From: Bacillus sp. AFS041924
GTDB taxonomy: Bacteria; Bacillota; Bacilli; Bacillales; Bacillaceae_G
Direction: 5' to 3'
NCBI RefSeq assembly: GCF_002577195.1
Contig: NZ_NULG01000047.1
Location: forward strand, 1 to 40,506
DNA length: 40,506 bases
The notes under the pieces were generated by a model. It saw only the letters and a list, made by a program, of their open reading frames with translations. It did no database searches and was not told the DNA's origin. This document shows positions 17,322-28,179 of this stretch, piece after piece. How positions within the stretch are numbered: position 1 is the stretch's first letter; each line of letters opens with the position of its first letter. The translations under genes were made by a program, and so were the position numbers.

Positions 17322-19973
17322 TTATTTTGAAATCGTGTTCATCCAATTTTCAACAAAAGCAACAGCCTCGTCTAATTTTGAAGGATCCTTACCACCAGCT
17401 TGAGCCATATCTGGACGGCCTCCGCCTCCGCCTCCACAAATTGAAGCAGCTTCTTTTATTAGATTTCCTGCATGGTATCCTTGACCTACTAAATCTTTTG
17501 TAACACCTGCAATCAAGTTAACTTTGCCTTCATTTGCAGATCCAAGTAAAACAACTACAGATCCAATTTTATTTTTTAGATCATCAACCATCGTTCGAAG
17601 ACTATTCATATCTGCTCCATTTACTTTTGCAGCTACGAATTTTACTCCATTTACTTCTTTTACGTTATTACTAATATTTCCTGCTTCAATATTGCTTAAT
17701 TTTGAAGAAAGTGATTCATTTTCTTTTTGTACTTGCTTTAAATCTGATTGTAAAGTTTCAATACGAGCAACAACGTCTTTCGTATTAGACTTTAATAGAC
17801 CAGCTGCCTCTTTTAGTTGGCCAATTTGTTCCTGCATATATTCATAAGCCGCTTTGCCTGTTACTGCTTCAATACGGCGAGTTCCAGCTCCGATTCCTGA
17901 CTCAGAGATGATTTTAAACGTACCGATTGATGCTGTGTTATCAACATGGCATCCACCACATAGCTCTAAACTATAATCTCCAACTTGTACTACTCGTACT
18001 ACATCACCATATTTTTCGCCGAATAATGCCATTGCTCCCATTGCTTTTGCTTCAGCAATTGCTTTTTCAGAAATTTGAACTGGAATGCTTTCCCAAATTT
18101 TTTCATTTACAATTTTTTCAATTGTTTCTAGTTCATCTCCAGTTACTTGACCGAAATGCGAGAAGTCAAAACGAAGACGCTCTTGGTTTACTAGTGACCC
18201 AGCTTGATTTACATGAGTTCCTAGTACAGCCTTTAAAGCTTGGTGTAAAAGGTGCGTAGCTGTATGGTTCTTAACAATGCTTGAACGGTTAGCTTTATTA
18301 ATTGTTGATGTAACTTTAGCACCAACTGATAGTGCACCTTCAACAACCTTTACTCGATGTAAATTTTGTCCGTTAGGAGCCTTTTGTGTATCAAGAACCT
18401 CTACTTTTAAACCAGAAGCTGTTATCGTTCCACGGTCTGCAATTTGACCTCCACTTTCAGCGTAGAAAGGAGTTACATCAAGAATTAAATGAGCTTCTTC
18501 GCCATTTGCTACATCTTCAACTCTTTCTCCGTCTTTTATTAGAACAAGAACTGTAGATTCGACTGAACCTTCACTATACCCTACAAATGAAGATGCTTCC
18601 TTAATTTCGCGAAGTACCTCACTTTGTACTTGCATGGAGTCTACATCTTGTCTTGCCGAACGAGCACGTTCACGTTGTTTCTCCATTTCAACTTCGAATC
18701 CGTCATGATCAACGGTTAATCCTTCTTCTTCTGCATATTCTTCAGTTAATTCAATTGGGAATCCGTATGTGTCATAAAGACGGAAAACATCTTCACCTTT
18801 AATTACAGTACTTCCTTTAGCTTTAGCATCCTTCATCACATTTGTCAGCAGTGATAATCCTTCATGTAATGTCTCATGGAAACGTTCTTCTTCATTTTTA
18901 ATCACTTTTTGAATAAACGGTACTTTTTCCTTCACATTTGGATAGTAGCTTTCCATAATTTCTGCAACAACAGGAACTAGTTCAAACATAAATGGACGCT
19001 CAATACCTAATTTTTTTGCGAAACGAACAGCACGACGGATTAATCGACGTAATACATATCCTCGACCTTCATTTGAAGGAAGTGCTCCATCTGCAACAGC
19101 AAAAGATACAGTACGAATATGGTCAGCAATTACTTTAAAAGCAGTATCCTTATCTAATTCACCATTGCGGTATTTTTCACCAGAAATTGTTTCAACTACA
19201 TTGATAATTGGCATAAATAAATCAGTATCAAAGTTTGTATCAACTTCTTGTAGTACACTTGCCATACGCTCTAAGCCCATTCCAGTATCAATGTTCTTAC
19301 TCGGTAATTCTGGGTATTCTTTACGGTCTAAACCATCTTTTGAATTAAATTGGGAAAATACGATATTCCAAACTTCTAAATATCGATCATTCTCTAAATC
19401 CTCTTTTAATAATTTAATTCCAATGTTTTCAGGATCATATTTTGTTCCACGATCATAAAAAATCTCTGTACAAGGTCCGCATGGTCCTTCACCGATTTCC
19501 CAGAAGTTACCTTCTAGTAAGATAATATGCTCTGGATCTAACCCTAATTTAATCCATAAATCATACGTTTCTTTATCTTCTGGATATACAGTAACGTATA
19601 ATTTTTCTTTCTCGAAACCAAACCATTTAGATGAAGTTAATAACTCCCATCCCCATGTTACAGCATCTTCACGGAAATAATCACCGATTGAGAAGTTCCC
19701 TAACATTTCAAAAAAAGTATGGTGACGAGCTGTTTTACCTACATTCTCAATATCATTCGTACGAATTGATTTTTGTGAATTTGTTATTCTTGGATTCTCT
19801 GGAATTACACGACCATCAAAATATTTTTTTAATGTCGCTACACCACTATTAATCCATAATAATGTTGGATCTTCTACTGGTACTAAAGATGCACTCGGCT
19901 CAATAGCGTGCCCCTTTTCTTTAAAGAAGTCTAAGTACATTTGGCGAATTTGCGCAGCAGTTAGCTTTTTCAT
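17322..19973 (-). CDS. alaS: Alanyl-tRNA synthetase
   Basis: Charges tRNA-Ala in the cytoplasm and edits mischarged Ser/Gly. 883 aa. The N-terminal class II catalytic core includes [17 protein letters not shown] and [10 protein letters not shown]-like [14 protein letters not shown]. The editing domain has [11 protein letters not shown] and the zinc ligands CGGCHVDN (about residues 663-670). The C-terminal C-Ala domain ends with [15 protein letters not shown]. The start at 19973 is 8 bases after GGAGG; the in-frame ATG at 19988 overlaps the ribosome site. A T-box with Ala specifier lies upstream. Confidence 0.98.
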   Translation of the reverse strand: MKKLTAAQIRQMYLDFFKEKGHAIEPSASLVPVEDPTLLWINSGVATLKKYFDGRVIPENPRITNSQKSIRTNDIENVGKTARHHTFFEMLGNFSIGDYFREDAVTWGWELLTSSKWFGFEKEKLYVTVYPEDKETYDLWIKLGLDPEHIILLEGNFWEIGEGPCGPCTEIFYDRGTKYDPENIGIKLLKEDLENDRYLEVWNIVFSQFNSKDGLDRKEYPELPSKNIDTGMGLERMASVLQEVDTNFDTDLFMPIINVVETISGEKYRNGELDKDTAFKVIADHIRTVSFAVADGALPSNEGRGYVLRRLIRRAVRFAKKLGIERPFMFELVPVVAEIMESYYPNVKEKVPFIQKVIKNEEERFHETLHEGLSLLTNVMKDAKAKGSTVIKGEDVFRLYDTYGFPIELTEEYAEEEGLTVDHDGFEVEMEKQRERARSARQDVDSMQVQSEVLREIKEASSFVGYSEGSVESTVLVLIKDGERVEDVANGEEAHLILDVTPFYAESGGQIADRGTITASGLKVEVLDTQKAPNGQNLHRVKVVEGALSVGAKVTSTINKANRSSIVKNHTATHLLHQALKAVLGTHVNQAGSLVNQERLRFDFSHFGQVTGDELETIEKIVNEKIWESIPVQISEKAIAEAKAMGAMALFGEKYGDVVRVVQVGDYSLELCGGCHVDNTASIGTFKIISESGIGAGTRRIEAVTGKAAYEYMQEQIGQLKEAAGLLKSNTKDVVARIETLQSDLKQVQKENESLSSKLSNIEAGNISNNVKEVNGVKFVAAKVNGADMNSLRTMVDDLKNKIGSVVVLLGSANEGKVNLIAGVTKDLVGQGYHAGNLIKEAASICGGGGGGRPDMAQAGGKDPSKLDEAVAFVENWMNTISK

Positions 19974-20030
19974 TATATTAACCTCCATTTAGTAAATTTA
20001 TAATGTGATAAAATGCTTTAAAAAACAAAA

Positions 20031-20275
20031 AAATCCCGTCCCTAAAACAGGGACGAGATGTACTCGCGATACCACCCTGATTATGAATAGAAAGCAAATT
20101 GCTTAGGTAATTACTACCTCAAAGTCTATTCATCACCTCAAAGCGACCGTAACGTGGTCAAACGTCAGTGATTAGCTGCATTCAGGAGTAGCTTTTCTGT
20201 CACCCTTCATTAAAGTTTCTTTCAGCCTAGGAAACTTCTCTCTTTAGCACATGCTTAAATGGTCTGTGACATACT
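20031..20275 (-). promoter_or_regulatory. T-box leader, Ala specifier (GCU), controlling alaS
   Basis: Minus strand: an AGAGAG-type purine stretch in Stem I, the specifier segment GAAAA-GCT-ACTCCTGAATG with GCT at 20190-20192, the antiterminator core GGGTGGTATCGCG at about 20065-20077, and a terminator stem CGTCCCT / AGGGACG with a T-run (20031-20060). GCU codes for alanine, matching alaS. The antiterminator carries TATC where the other two leaders have TACC or CACC. Confidence 0.93.
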
Positions 20276-20301
20276 TGTTCCTTCAAAATTTTGCAAATAT
20301 A

Positions 20302-20330
20302 ATTGTATGAAAAAATAGTATCATTGTAAA
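20302..20330 (-). promoter_or_regulatory. SigA promoter of the alaS leader
   Basis: Minus strand TTTACA (20325-20330), 17-bp spacer, TACAAT (20302-20307). It ends 10 bp from the stop codon of yrrI. Confidence 0.72.
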
Positions 20331-20339
20331 AAATGAAAG

Positions 20340-21407
20340 TCAAGTTGAGAGACGTTCTTTTCTATTACTGAAATATCGAATGATAGAAATAATGACAACT
20401 AGCGCTGGGACAGCGAGTAATAAACCGATAAAACCAGCAATTTCACCCGCAACTAATAGTGAAAACATAATGATAACCGGATGAGTATGAATTGACTTCC
20501 CTATTATAAATGGGGAAAGAATATTTCCTTCAACTAATTGTAAAACAATTAAGATAATCCCTACTCTGATCAATAAACTTGTTCCCTCAGAAGCAGCCAA
20601 AAATAGAGTTGGTATCGCTCCAATAACCGGTCCGAAATACGGAATAATATCTGTGATTCCTATGATTACTCCTAAGACTAGTGCATACTTCATCCGAACA
20701 ACCCATAGTAAAATTGTTGCTAAAATAAACAATAAAAAACAAACTAGTATTTGGCCACGAATATATTTACCAAAAGAATTATTCAGTTCCTTGGCTAAAC
20801 CTTTTGTCTCATAACGCCATTTATAAGGGACAATTTTCCAAAACATACCCGTTAAGACTTTATAATCTTTTAAAAAGTAAAATACGATAAATGGGATAAT
20901 AAAAATCGAAATCATATTATTTACTAATTGCTTCATCCATTCTCCAGATTTATTTAATAATGATAATCCAGATTTTTCCGCGCCATTGATCATTAAATCA
21001 ATACGGTTGTGAATAAAGATTGGCATCCTTGAAGTCTTTCGGTCTATTTTCGATAAAAAATGATCATATAAAGCCATTACTTTAGGGAATGCTTTTAAAA
21101 TATCGTGCCATTGTTGTTTAAAAATAGGAAGTAGCAAGTATAGCCCTAATATACATCCTCCAAAAAATAATAAATAAATTAGTAGAATCGCAAATACTCT
21201 TTTTATCCCTTTTTTATGAATGTATTCAATTGCTGGATGTAACAAGTAAGCAATCACTAATCCAATCAAAAATGGAACCATCGATTTTAAAATACCTATT
21301 ACAATATTTAAATAAACTGGTTTTAAATAATAAAATACAATTCCAACTAATCCGATTAACAAAATTAAGCATAATCGGTAAATCCACTTTAATTTTAACC
21401 CGTCCAT
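20340..21407 (-). CDS. yrrI: AI-2E family transporter (YrrI)
   Basis: 355-aa polytopic membrane protein with about eight transmembrane segments. The C-terminal half has the family features GVIIGITDIIPYFGPVIGAIPTLFLA and LLAVPALVVIISIIRYF. Members export varied small molecules; the substrate here is unknown. I chose the ATG at 21407, 6 bases after GGAGG. The longer frame would start inside the upstream hairpin. The GGAGG itself forms part of the 3' arm of a terminator-like stem (21415-21438). Confidence 0.92.
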   Translation of the reverse strand: MDGLKLKWIYRLCLILLIGLVGIVFYYLKPVYLNIVIGILKSMVPFLIGLVIAYLLHPAIEYIHKKGIKRVFAILLIYLLFFGGCILGLYLLLPIFKQQWHDILKAFPKVMALYDHFLSKIDRKTSRMPIFIHNRIDLMINGAEKSGLSLLNKSGEWMKQLVNNMISIFIIPFIVFYFLKDYKVLTGMFWKIVPYKWRYETKGLAKELNNSFGKYIRGQILVCFLLFILATILLWVVRMKYALVLGVIIGITDIIPYFGPVIGAIPTLFLAASEGTSLLIRVGIILIVLQLVEGNILSPFIIGKSIHTHPVIIMFSLLVAGEIAGFIGLLLAVPALVVIISIIRYFSNRKERLST

Positions 21408-21438
21408 AAAAAACCTCCATACTGATAATAGTATGGAG
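21408..21438 (-). terminator. Terminator-like hairpin enclosing the yrrI ribosome site
   Basis: Minus strand CTCCATACT-ATTATC-AGTATGGAG, a perfect 9-bp stem, then G and six T's, then the yrrI ATG. The distal arm and the next base make the GGAGG of yrrI. The stem begins only 8 bases after the stop codon of the acetyltransferase gene. Confidence 0.78.
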
Positions 21439-21446
21439 AATTTCAA

Positions 21447-22001
21447 TTAAATTATGTGACCAGCTATGAAATTCGTAAAATCTTCTCGCTTTACAACATT
21501 CAATACGCATTTAGTCCCTGCTTCTTTTTCAATGATCGCTAGTTCCTTTGGAAATTCCTTCTCAACACCAACTGTCAGATAAGGTAACTTCTCTTGTGCA
21601 CGCCTTGATCTAGTATTTGACTGTTTTGCACCTGCAATTACATAGTCCATTTTCAACTCATTAAAAGCAATTTTTAAAATTTCAATTTTTGATGCCTCAT
21701 TATATCCTTCACCCCAAAATGGAACTCCAATCCAAGTACCAATATGACAAACGCCATCTCCTCGGTCGATATGCTTTAAGGTTGTCATTCCAACTACCTC
21801 ATCCTGCTTATTCAAAATGATACGATTTACTACTTTACCTTCTAATTCCTGTTGAATAATAAAATTAATAAATCCAATTGTATCCTCAATCTTATCGACT
21901 TTAATTCCTAAAGTGTCCTTTACACCTGGATCAGATGATAACTTAAAAACCTGCTCCACAAATTTTAAATTATTTTTAACAAGACTTATCTCCACTCCCA
22001 T
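21447..22001 (-). CDS. GNAT-family N-acetyltransferase
   Basis: About 184 aa with the ribosomal-protein-acetyltransferase (RimJ/RimL-like) pattern: VVGMTTLKHIDRGDGVCHIGTWIGVPFWGEGYNEASKIEILKIAF holds the acetyl-CoA-binding turn, where GEGYNEA stands for the usual G-x-G-x-A. DYVIAGAKQSNTRSRRAQEKLPYLTVG is the usual N-S-R-A-EK region. The target is unknown. The start is either the ATG at 22001 (after AAGAGATGG) or at 22010. It is followed closely by yrrI and may control it through the shared hairpin. Confidence 0.87.
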   Translation of the reverse strand: MGVEISLVKNNLKFVEQVFKLSSDPGVKDTLGIKVDKIEDTIGFINFIIQQELEGKVVNRIILNKQDEVVGMTTLKHIDRGDGVCHIGTWIGVPFWGEGYNEASKIEILKIAFNELKMDYVIAGAKQSNTRSRRAQEKLPYLTVGVEKEFPKELAIIEKEAGTKCVLNVVKREDFTNFIAGHII

Positions 22002-22088
22002 TATTACCATCTCTTTTCCATGCTTTTAAAACATGATATAAGAGCATGGAAAAGTTTTCAATGATTAATTTCTAATGAACATAAAAAA

Positions 22089-22112
22089 GCACATGTCTAT
22101 AGAGACATGTGC
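22089..22112 (-). terminator. Terminator after the 44-aa gene
   Basis: Perfect 10-bp stem GCACATGTCT-ATAG-AGACATGTGC followed by TTTTTT on the minus strand. Confidence 0.88.
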
Positions 22113-22120
22113 CTTAAAAA

Positions 22121-22255
22121 TTAAAGCATTTTTTTCAATGACTTTCTCATGCGTTTCATATTTTTTGAAGAAAGCCATTTATTTTCGTACGCTAATTTCA
22201 TCGCAAGTGCACCTGCACCTAAACCTAAACCTAATAAAGAGCTTTTTCTAGCCAT
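22121..22255 (-). CDS. Small DUF3918-like protein (44 aa)
   Basis: A short frame that ordinary length cut-offs miss: MARKSSLLGLGLGAGALAMK, then LAYENKWLSSKNMKRMRKSL and KKML. A glycine/leucine-rich N-terminal helix is followed by a strongly basic tail. It reminds me of the DUF3918/YrzQ family of tiny Bacillus proteins. It has AGGAGTGGGTAAT before the ATG and a strong terminator right after the stop, which supports a real gene. It shares a direction with the zinc-ribbon gene 13 bp upstream. Function unknown. Confidence 0.82.
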   Translation of the reverse strand: MARKSSLLGLGLGAGALAMKLAYENKWLSSKNMKRMRKSLKKML

Positions 22256-22268
22256 TAATTACCCACTC

Positions 22269-22457
22269 CTACATACTAAGTTTTCGATCCTCTTCGTCAA
22301 ACAAATCATCTAACGAACTTAACGTACCATCTTCTTCAACTTGGTGGGTATAAATCATGCCTTTATTAATTGTTAGTTCAATATAGCATCCCCAGCAATA
22401 ATATTGATTTACACCAATCTTCCCTAAGTCTTTACTATGACAATTTGGACAAATCAC
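22269..22457 (-). CDS. Small zinc-ribbon protein (62 aa)
   Basis: Starts MICPNCHSKDLGKIGVNQYY and continues CWGCYIELT, so two CxxC pairs (Cys3/6 and Cys21/24) that probably bind one zinc ion. The second half is acidic (LSSLDDLFDEEDRKLSM). GTG start 8 bases after AGGGAG. I do not recognise a named family beyond a zinc ribbon. It lies between recD2 and the 44-aa gene on the same strand. Confidence 0.78.
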   Translation of the reverse strand: MICPNCHSKDLGKIGVNQYYCWGCYIELTINKGMIYTHQVEEDGTLSSLDDLFDEEDRKLSM

Positions 22458-22569
22458 AATGCTCGCTCCCTTAGCCTAAAAAAGGCAATGTTTCTAAGCA
22501 TTGTGACCAAATTTTCATAAAAATATACGTTAGTACAGGAATCGTCTTGCACTATATATTCTTAGTCAA

Positions 22570-24927
22570 TTACATGAAATCATAAGGTGAAAGATTTGGT
22601 AATTCGTCTGAAAGCTGAAAAGGTAAATCGTCATTTATTGGTACTTCACCATTCTCAATCCCTTTTAACTTCATACATAAAGTAGTTTGTCGTTGTCCAT
22701 CATCAGTTCTTCCGATCCCTTGAATAAATGCATCTTGTTCTCCGCACATAATTAGGAATTTCTTACTTCTAGTCACTGCTGTGTAGATTAAATTTCTTCG
22801 CAGCATTCGATAATAACTTTTTACAATTGGAAGCACAATAATATCAAATTCACTTCCTTGCGACTTATGGATTGAACAACAATAAGCAAGTGTTAATTGA
22901 GAAAAGTCAGGTCTAGTATAGGTCACTTCATTTCCATCAAACGATACGATGATAAGATCTTGTTGTTCTACATTTTCTTTTGCGAAAAAAATGTTCACAA
23001 TTTCACCCATATCTCCATTAAAGACATTATTTTCTGGAACGTTTACAAGCTGAAGTACTTTATCACCTGTGCGGAATGTTGTATCACCAAAAATCATTTC
23101 ACGTTGTTTTTCTTTTTTAGGGTTAAAAACCTCTTGTAACCCTTCGTTCAACGCATCAATTCCAGCTGGTCCACGATACATTGGTGCAAGTACTTGAATA
23201 TCTCTTACAGGAAATCCTTTTTTATTGGCATTTTCACACACTTTTTTGACGACATCGACAACTTGTTGACTTGAACAACCGATAAATGATCGATCTTTTC
23301 TTTGCTCAAATAAATCCTCCGAGATTGTTCCATCTTTAATATAATGTGCTAATGAAATAATTGAAGAATCCTCAGATTGACGGTAAATATCTTTTAAACG
23401 TACCGTTGGAACTGTACCGGAGTTTAATAAATCCTTTAAAACTTGACCTGGTCCAACTGAAGGTAATTGATCCTCATCACCTACAAAAATTACTTGGCAG
23501 CCTTCAGGAATGCTTTTTAATAATTGATTCCCTAACCAGACATCAACCATTGAAAACTCATCAATGATCAGTAATTTTCCATTAAGTGGGTTTTCCTCAT
23601 GATGGCTAAATTCTCCTTCTCTTGTCCAACCAAGTAATCGATGAATTGTAACTGCCGGTAATCCAGTTGCTTCACTCATGCGTTTTGCCGCTCGGCCAGT
23701 AGGTGCAGCAAGCAAATATGGGAATGGATCATCTTTCGGATAAGAATGCTGATCCAATGATAGTTCATGTATTGTCGAGAAGAGATTAACAATACCTTTA
23801 ATAACCGTCGTCTTCCCTGTACCTGGCCCACCTGTTAAAACCATCATAGGAGACTCCATGGCCTTTTTAATCGCTTGTGCTTGCGAAGGTGCATATTTTA
23901 CTTTCATTTTTGCTTCGAGTTCTTCTAACTCTTTTGCAAATCTAGCTTCAGTCATTTCACCAAGATCAGGAGCATCGCTCAATAATTTTTGAATCGCATT
24001 CACAATTCCTTTTTCAGCATAATAAAGAGCAGCTAAATAAATCCGCTCATCTTCCATAACAAGCTTTCCGTCAGCGACTAATCGTTTCATTTCCCGAGAA
24101 ATGTCGACTGCTTCGACAAGCTCTTTATCCTGTTTCATTAACAATTGTCTAGTTTCGTCAATAAACTGGTCTTGCGTAATATAAACATGTCCTTCTTGCA
24201 TCGATAAATGCTCTAAAATATAAATACAACCCGCTCGTATCCGATCAGGATGATTTCCTGTAATTCCAATTGCTCGACCAATTTCATCTGCTCTTCCGAA
24301 TCCAATTCCATCCACATCTTCAATCAACTTAAATGGATTTGTTCGAATGACATCTAGAGTTGATTCATTATAAGTCTTATATATTTTAATTGATAAGCCT
24401 GTTCCTATTCCGTAGCTACTTAGAAAGCTTATTACTTTTTCAAGACCTTGATGAGATAAAATGGTCTCATAAATTTCTTTAGCCTTTGCTTTTGCCAGCC
24501 CGGGAACAGCTTCTAAGCTATCAGAGTTGTCTAAAATTTTATTTATCGCACCTTCACCTAGATGATTAACAATTTTCTCGGCCGTTTTTTTTCCAATTCC
24601 TTTAAACAAATCTGATGATAAATATTGGATAACCCCTTTTTTAGTAGATGGAAGCTCTTTTTCAAACGATGAAATTTGAAATTGTTTACCATACCTTGGA
24701 TGGTCTTTTACGATCCCCTTAAATGTATATGACTCATCTTCATTCATTCTTGGAATATTCCCAGTAATTGTCATTTCCTGTTCACAATTTGATAAATTTG
24801 TATCGACCACTTTTACCTTTGCAACAGTATAAAAATTTTCTGCATTATAAAAGATAATTGTTGTGACATTCCCTTTAATATAAGGTGTCTCATCAACAAA
24901 CAATTCCATTTCACTTTGCGTTTGCAT
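22570..24927 (-). CDS. recD2: ATP-dependent DNA helicase RecD2 (YrrC)
   Basis: 5'-3' SF1B helicase used in DNA repair and fork maintenance; RecD2 exists without RecBC in Bacillus. The N-terminal OB and helix-hairpin-helix regions (LFKGIGKKTAEKIVNHLGEGA, LEAVPGLAKAKAKEI) precede the motor. Walker A is VLTGGPGTGKTTVIKG (about residues 360-375), Walker B is LLIIDEFSMVD, then FVGDEDQLPSVGPGQVL and motif VI region VTRSKKFLIM. The start is the ATG at 24927 after GGGAGGTGG; the TTG-led longer frame would run through that site. 785 aa, normal length. Confidence 0.96.
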   Translation of the reverse strand: MQTQSEMELFVDETPYIKGNVTTIIFYNAENFYTVAKVKVVDTNLSNCEQEMTITGNIPRMNEDESYTFKGIVKDHPRYGKQFQISSFEKELPSTKKGVIQYLSSDLFKGIGKKTAEKIVNHLGEGAINKILDNSDSLEAVPGLAKAKAKEIYETILSHQGLEKVISFLSSYGIGTGLSIKIYKTYNESTLDVIRTNPFKLIEDVDGIGFGRADEIGRAIGITGNHPDRIRAGCIYILEHLSMQEGHVYITQDQFIDETRQLLMKQDKELVEAVDISREMKRLVADGKLVMEDERIYLAALYYAEKGIVNAIQKLLSDAPDLGEMTEARFAKELEELEAKMKVKYAPSQAQAIKKAMESPMMVLTGGPGTGKTTVIKGIVNLFSTIHELSLDQHSYPKDDPFPYLLAAPTGRAAKRMSEATGLPAVTIHRLLGWTREGEFSHHEENPLNGKLLIIDEFSMVDVWLGNQLLKSIPEGCQVIFVGDEDQLPSVGPGQVLKDLLNSGTVPTVRLKDIYRQSEDSSIISLAHYIKDGTISEDLFEQRKDRSFIGCSSQQVVDVVKKVCENANKKGFPVRDIQVLAPMYRGPAGIDALNEGLQEVFNPKKEKQREMIFGDTTFRTGDKVLQLVNVPENNVFNGDMGEIVNIFFAKENVEQQDLIIVSFDGNEVTYTRPDFSQLTLAYCCSIHKSQGSEFDIIVLPIVKSYYRMLRRNLIYTAVTRSKKFLIMCGEQDAFIQGIGRTDDGQRQTTLCMKLKGIENGEVPINDDLPFQLSDELPNLSPYDFM

Positions 24928-24961
24928 TTCTCCACCTCCCAAGCCTTAAAACTAAAAAAAC

Positions 24962-25621
24962 TTATTCTTCTTCTTTATTTTCAATCACTTTCAATGCATG
25001 CATAGCAAGCATGTGATCATCTTGATTTTCAATCGCTTTATTAAAATGATCTTTAGCAATTTCAACTTGATCATTAAACATCGCAATAATCCCTAAATTA
25101 TAATGTGCATCAGCATGCTGTTCATCTAATTGTAATACCTTTTCTAAATTTACTTTTGCTTCCTCTAACATCTCTAACTTTGCTAAAGTAAGACCATATT
25201 GGAATAATGCATCGACGTCTTTTTCGTTTAGCTCAATTGCTCGTTGAAAAAATGGAAGTGCAAAACGATCATCTCCATTATTTACACAGCATAATCCAAT
25301 CATAAAATGTACATCACTATCATTCATGCCCAGTTTCACACAATGTTGAAAATGATTTTTTGCTAACTCAAACTTTCCATCCTCAAAATACACTGTCCCA
25401 ACTGCATAATGAGCTGCTGCTAATTCTGGATCGATTTCTAAAGCCTTTTCAAAAAAGCGACAAGCGCGTTCTACATCACCCATCGAAAGTAAAAGCTGTC
25501 CAAAATTTACATAAGCTAATGAATTAGTAGGATTTTCTTCAATTTCCTTTGTTAAATAATTAGCTGCATCTTCTAAATTTCCGTCTTGAAGGGCTGCTAC
25601 TCCACGTTCAAAATTATTCAT
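24962..25621 (-). CDS. yrrB: TPR-repeat protein YrrB
   Basis: 219 aa made of about six tetratricopeptide repeats, for example NSLAYVNFGQLLLSMGDVERACRFFEKALEIDP and ADAHYNLGIIAMFNDQVEIAKDHFNKAI. No signal peptide. TPR proteins hold other proteins together. B. subtilis YrrB lies in the same place between mnmA and recD2, and its structure is an all-TPR superhelix. The partner is unknown. The start at 25621 follows GAGGTG by 7 bases. Confidence 0.92.
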   Translation of the reverse strand: MNNFERGVAALQDGNLEDAANYLTKEIEENPTNSLAYVNFGQLLLSMGDVERACRFFEKALEIDPELAAAHYAVGTVYFEDGKFELAKNHFQHCVKLGMNDSDVHFMIGLCCVNNGDDRFALPFFQRAIELNEKDVDALFQYGLTLAKLEMLEEAKVNLEKVLQLDEQHADAHYNLGIIAMFNDQVEIAKDHFNKAIENQDDHMLAMHALKVIENKEEE

Positions 25622-25809
25622 GTATAACACCTCTATGTATTTACTTTCAATTATATTGGATTATCACCATTTTAATATCATTACTAAACTTTTTAGAAAT
25701 AACCAAAACATAATTTATCTATTTAACACTATCACACCGCCGTATACATTTCAAAGGAACGTTTCTTTAAATTTATCACGTCCAATTGGTTATTTCTTTT
25801 CAAAAAAAA

Positions 25810-25836
25810 CAACCCCAACCATTATGATTGGGGTGA
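25810..25836 (-). terminator. mnmA terminator
   Basis: Minus strand stem ACCCCAA / TTGGGGT followed by GTTTTTTTTG, 7 bp after the mnmA stop. Confidence 0.87.
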
Positions 25837-25842
25837 TTAAAA

Positions 25843-26988
<1,146 letters not shown>

Positions 26989-28134
26989 TTATATTTTAAC
27001 TAATCGTTTTACAATTGAAGATACACGCTCCCCAAGTATACGAATTTGTTCGTCTGTATTTCCATAACCAAAACTGAATCGAATTGAAGATTGGATTTTA
27101 GGTGAATCAATTCCAAACATTTCAACTAAAACATGCGAAGGATCTATACTACCAGCTGTACAAGCAGATCCACTTGAAGCTGCTATACCTGATAAGTCAA
27201 GATTCACTAAAAATGATTCAATTGAAATATCTTCAAATGATAAGTTTAACACATGTGGTGCAAAAAACGTCTCATTTCCATTTTTTTCAAAACGAACTCC
27301 ATTTTCATTAAGGACACTTATTAAAATTTCGCGAAAACGTAAATAACTTTTTACACGCTCTTCTCTTTCAATCTGAATTAATTCCACAGCTTTTGCTAAT
27401 CCAACAATCCCAGGAACGTTTTCTGTACCTGCACGACGTTTTCGTTCTTGCTGTCCACCGAATTGTAATTGCGTAAAAATCGCATTTTCACTTATATAAA
27501 GAAATCCTACACCTTTAGGCCCATTAATTTTATGTGAGGAAATTGATAAAAAGTCGACACCAAGTTCTTCAACATTTATAGGAATTAAGCCGTAAGCTTG
27601 TACTGCATCTGTATGGAAATGAGCTCTATGGTCTTTAAGAAGTTCACCAATTTCTTTAATTGGTTGAACTGTTCCGATTTCATTATTAACCATCATAATA
27701 GATACTAAAATCGTATCATCACGCAGTGCAGCCTTTACATCCGCTACATTCACACGACCTGTATGATCAACAGGTAAATACGTAACCTCAAAGCCTTCCT
27801 TTTCAAGAGCATTGCATGTATGTAATATAGCATGATGCTCGATGCTTGAGGTAATAATGTGCTTACCATATTTTTGATTTGCATAAGCAGCACCTCGAAC
27901 TGCAAAGTTATCACTCTCAGTTCCACCGCTCGTAAAAATAATTTCGTTAACTTTTGCTCCTATACTATTGGCACAAATCATGCGTGCAGCATCAATCTTT
28001 TGCCTTGCTTGTCGACCAAAAGAATGAATACTAGATGGATTTCCAAAAGTTTCTTGCATTTCTACAACCATCTTTTCAATAACTTCAGGATGCATTGGAG
28101 AAGTTGCAGCATGATCTACATAAATACGTTCCAT
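26989..28134 (-). CDS. yrvO: Cysteine desulfurase (YrvO, IscS/NifS type)
   Basis: PLP enzyme that takes sulfur from cysteine. The PLP lysine is in SISSHKINGPKGVGFLY (Lys about 203), with the N-terminal YVDHAATSPMHPEVIEKM and the catalytic cysteine loop SSGSACTAGS (about residues 325-334). 381 aa. The pairing with mnmA makes it the dedicated sulfur donor for tRNA thiolation. cymR lies just upstream, 45 bp away on the same strand, so one transcript may link cysteine sensing and cysteine use. Confidence 0.96.
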   Translation of the reverse strand: MERIYVDHAATSPMHPEVIEKMVVEMQETFGNPSSIHSFGRQARQKIDAARMICANSIGAKVNEIIFTSGGTESDNFAVRGAAYANQKYGKHIITSSIEHHAILHTCNALEKEGFEVTYLPVDHTGRVNVADVKAALRDDTILVSIMMVNNEIGTVQPIKEIGELLKDHRAHFHTDAVQAYGLIPINVEELGVDFLSISSHKINGPKGVGFLYISENAIFTQLQFGGQQERKRRAGTENVPGIVGLAKAVELIQIEREERVKSYLRFREILISVLNENGVRFEKNGNETFFAPHVLNLSFEDISIESFLVNLDLSGIAASSGSACTAGSIDPSHVLVEMFGIDSPKIQSSIRFSFGYGNTDEQIRILGERVSSIVKRLVKI

Positions 28135-28179
28135 TTTTATTAAATCCTTTCTTTGATGAAGCGTTCAAACGCACTAAAA

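Noticed and set aside
18259-18301. Plus-strand frames inside alaS (for example 17524-17847 and 19165-19458) as antisense genes
   Set aside because: They are codon shadows of alaS with no ribosome sites or recognisable domains.
21226-21510. 94-aa frame spanning the yrrI / acetyltransferase junction, as a sign of a frameshift or fusion
   Set aside because: Both flanking genes are complete with their own stop and start; the frame is only an alternative reading.
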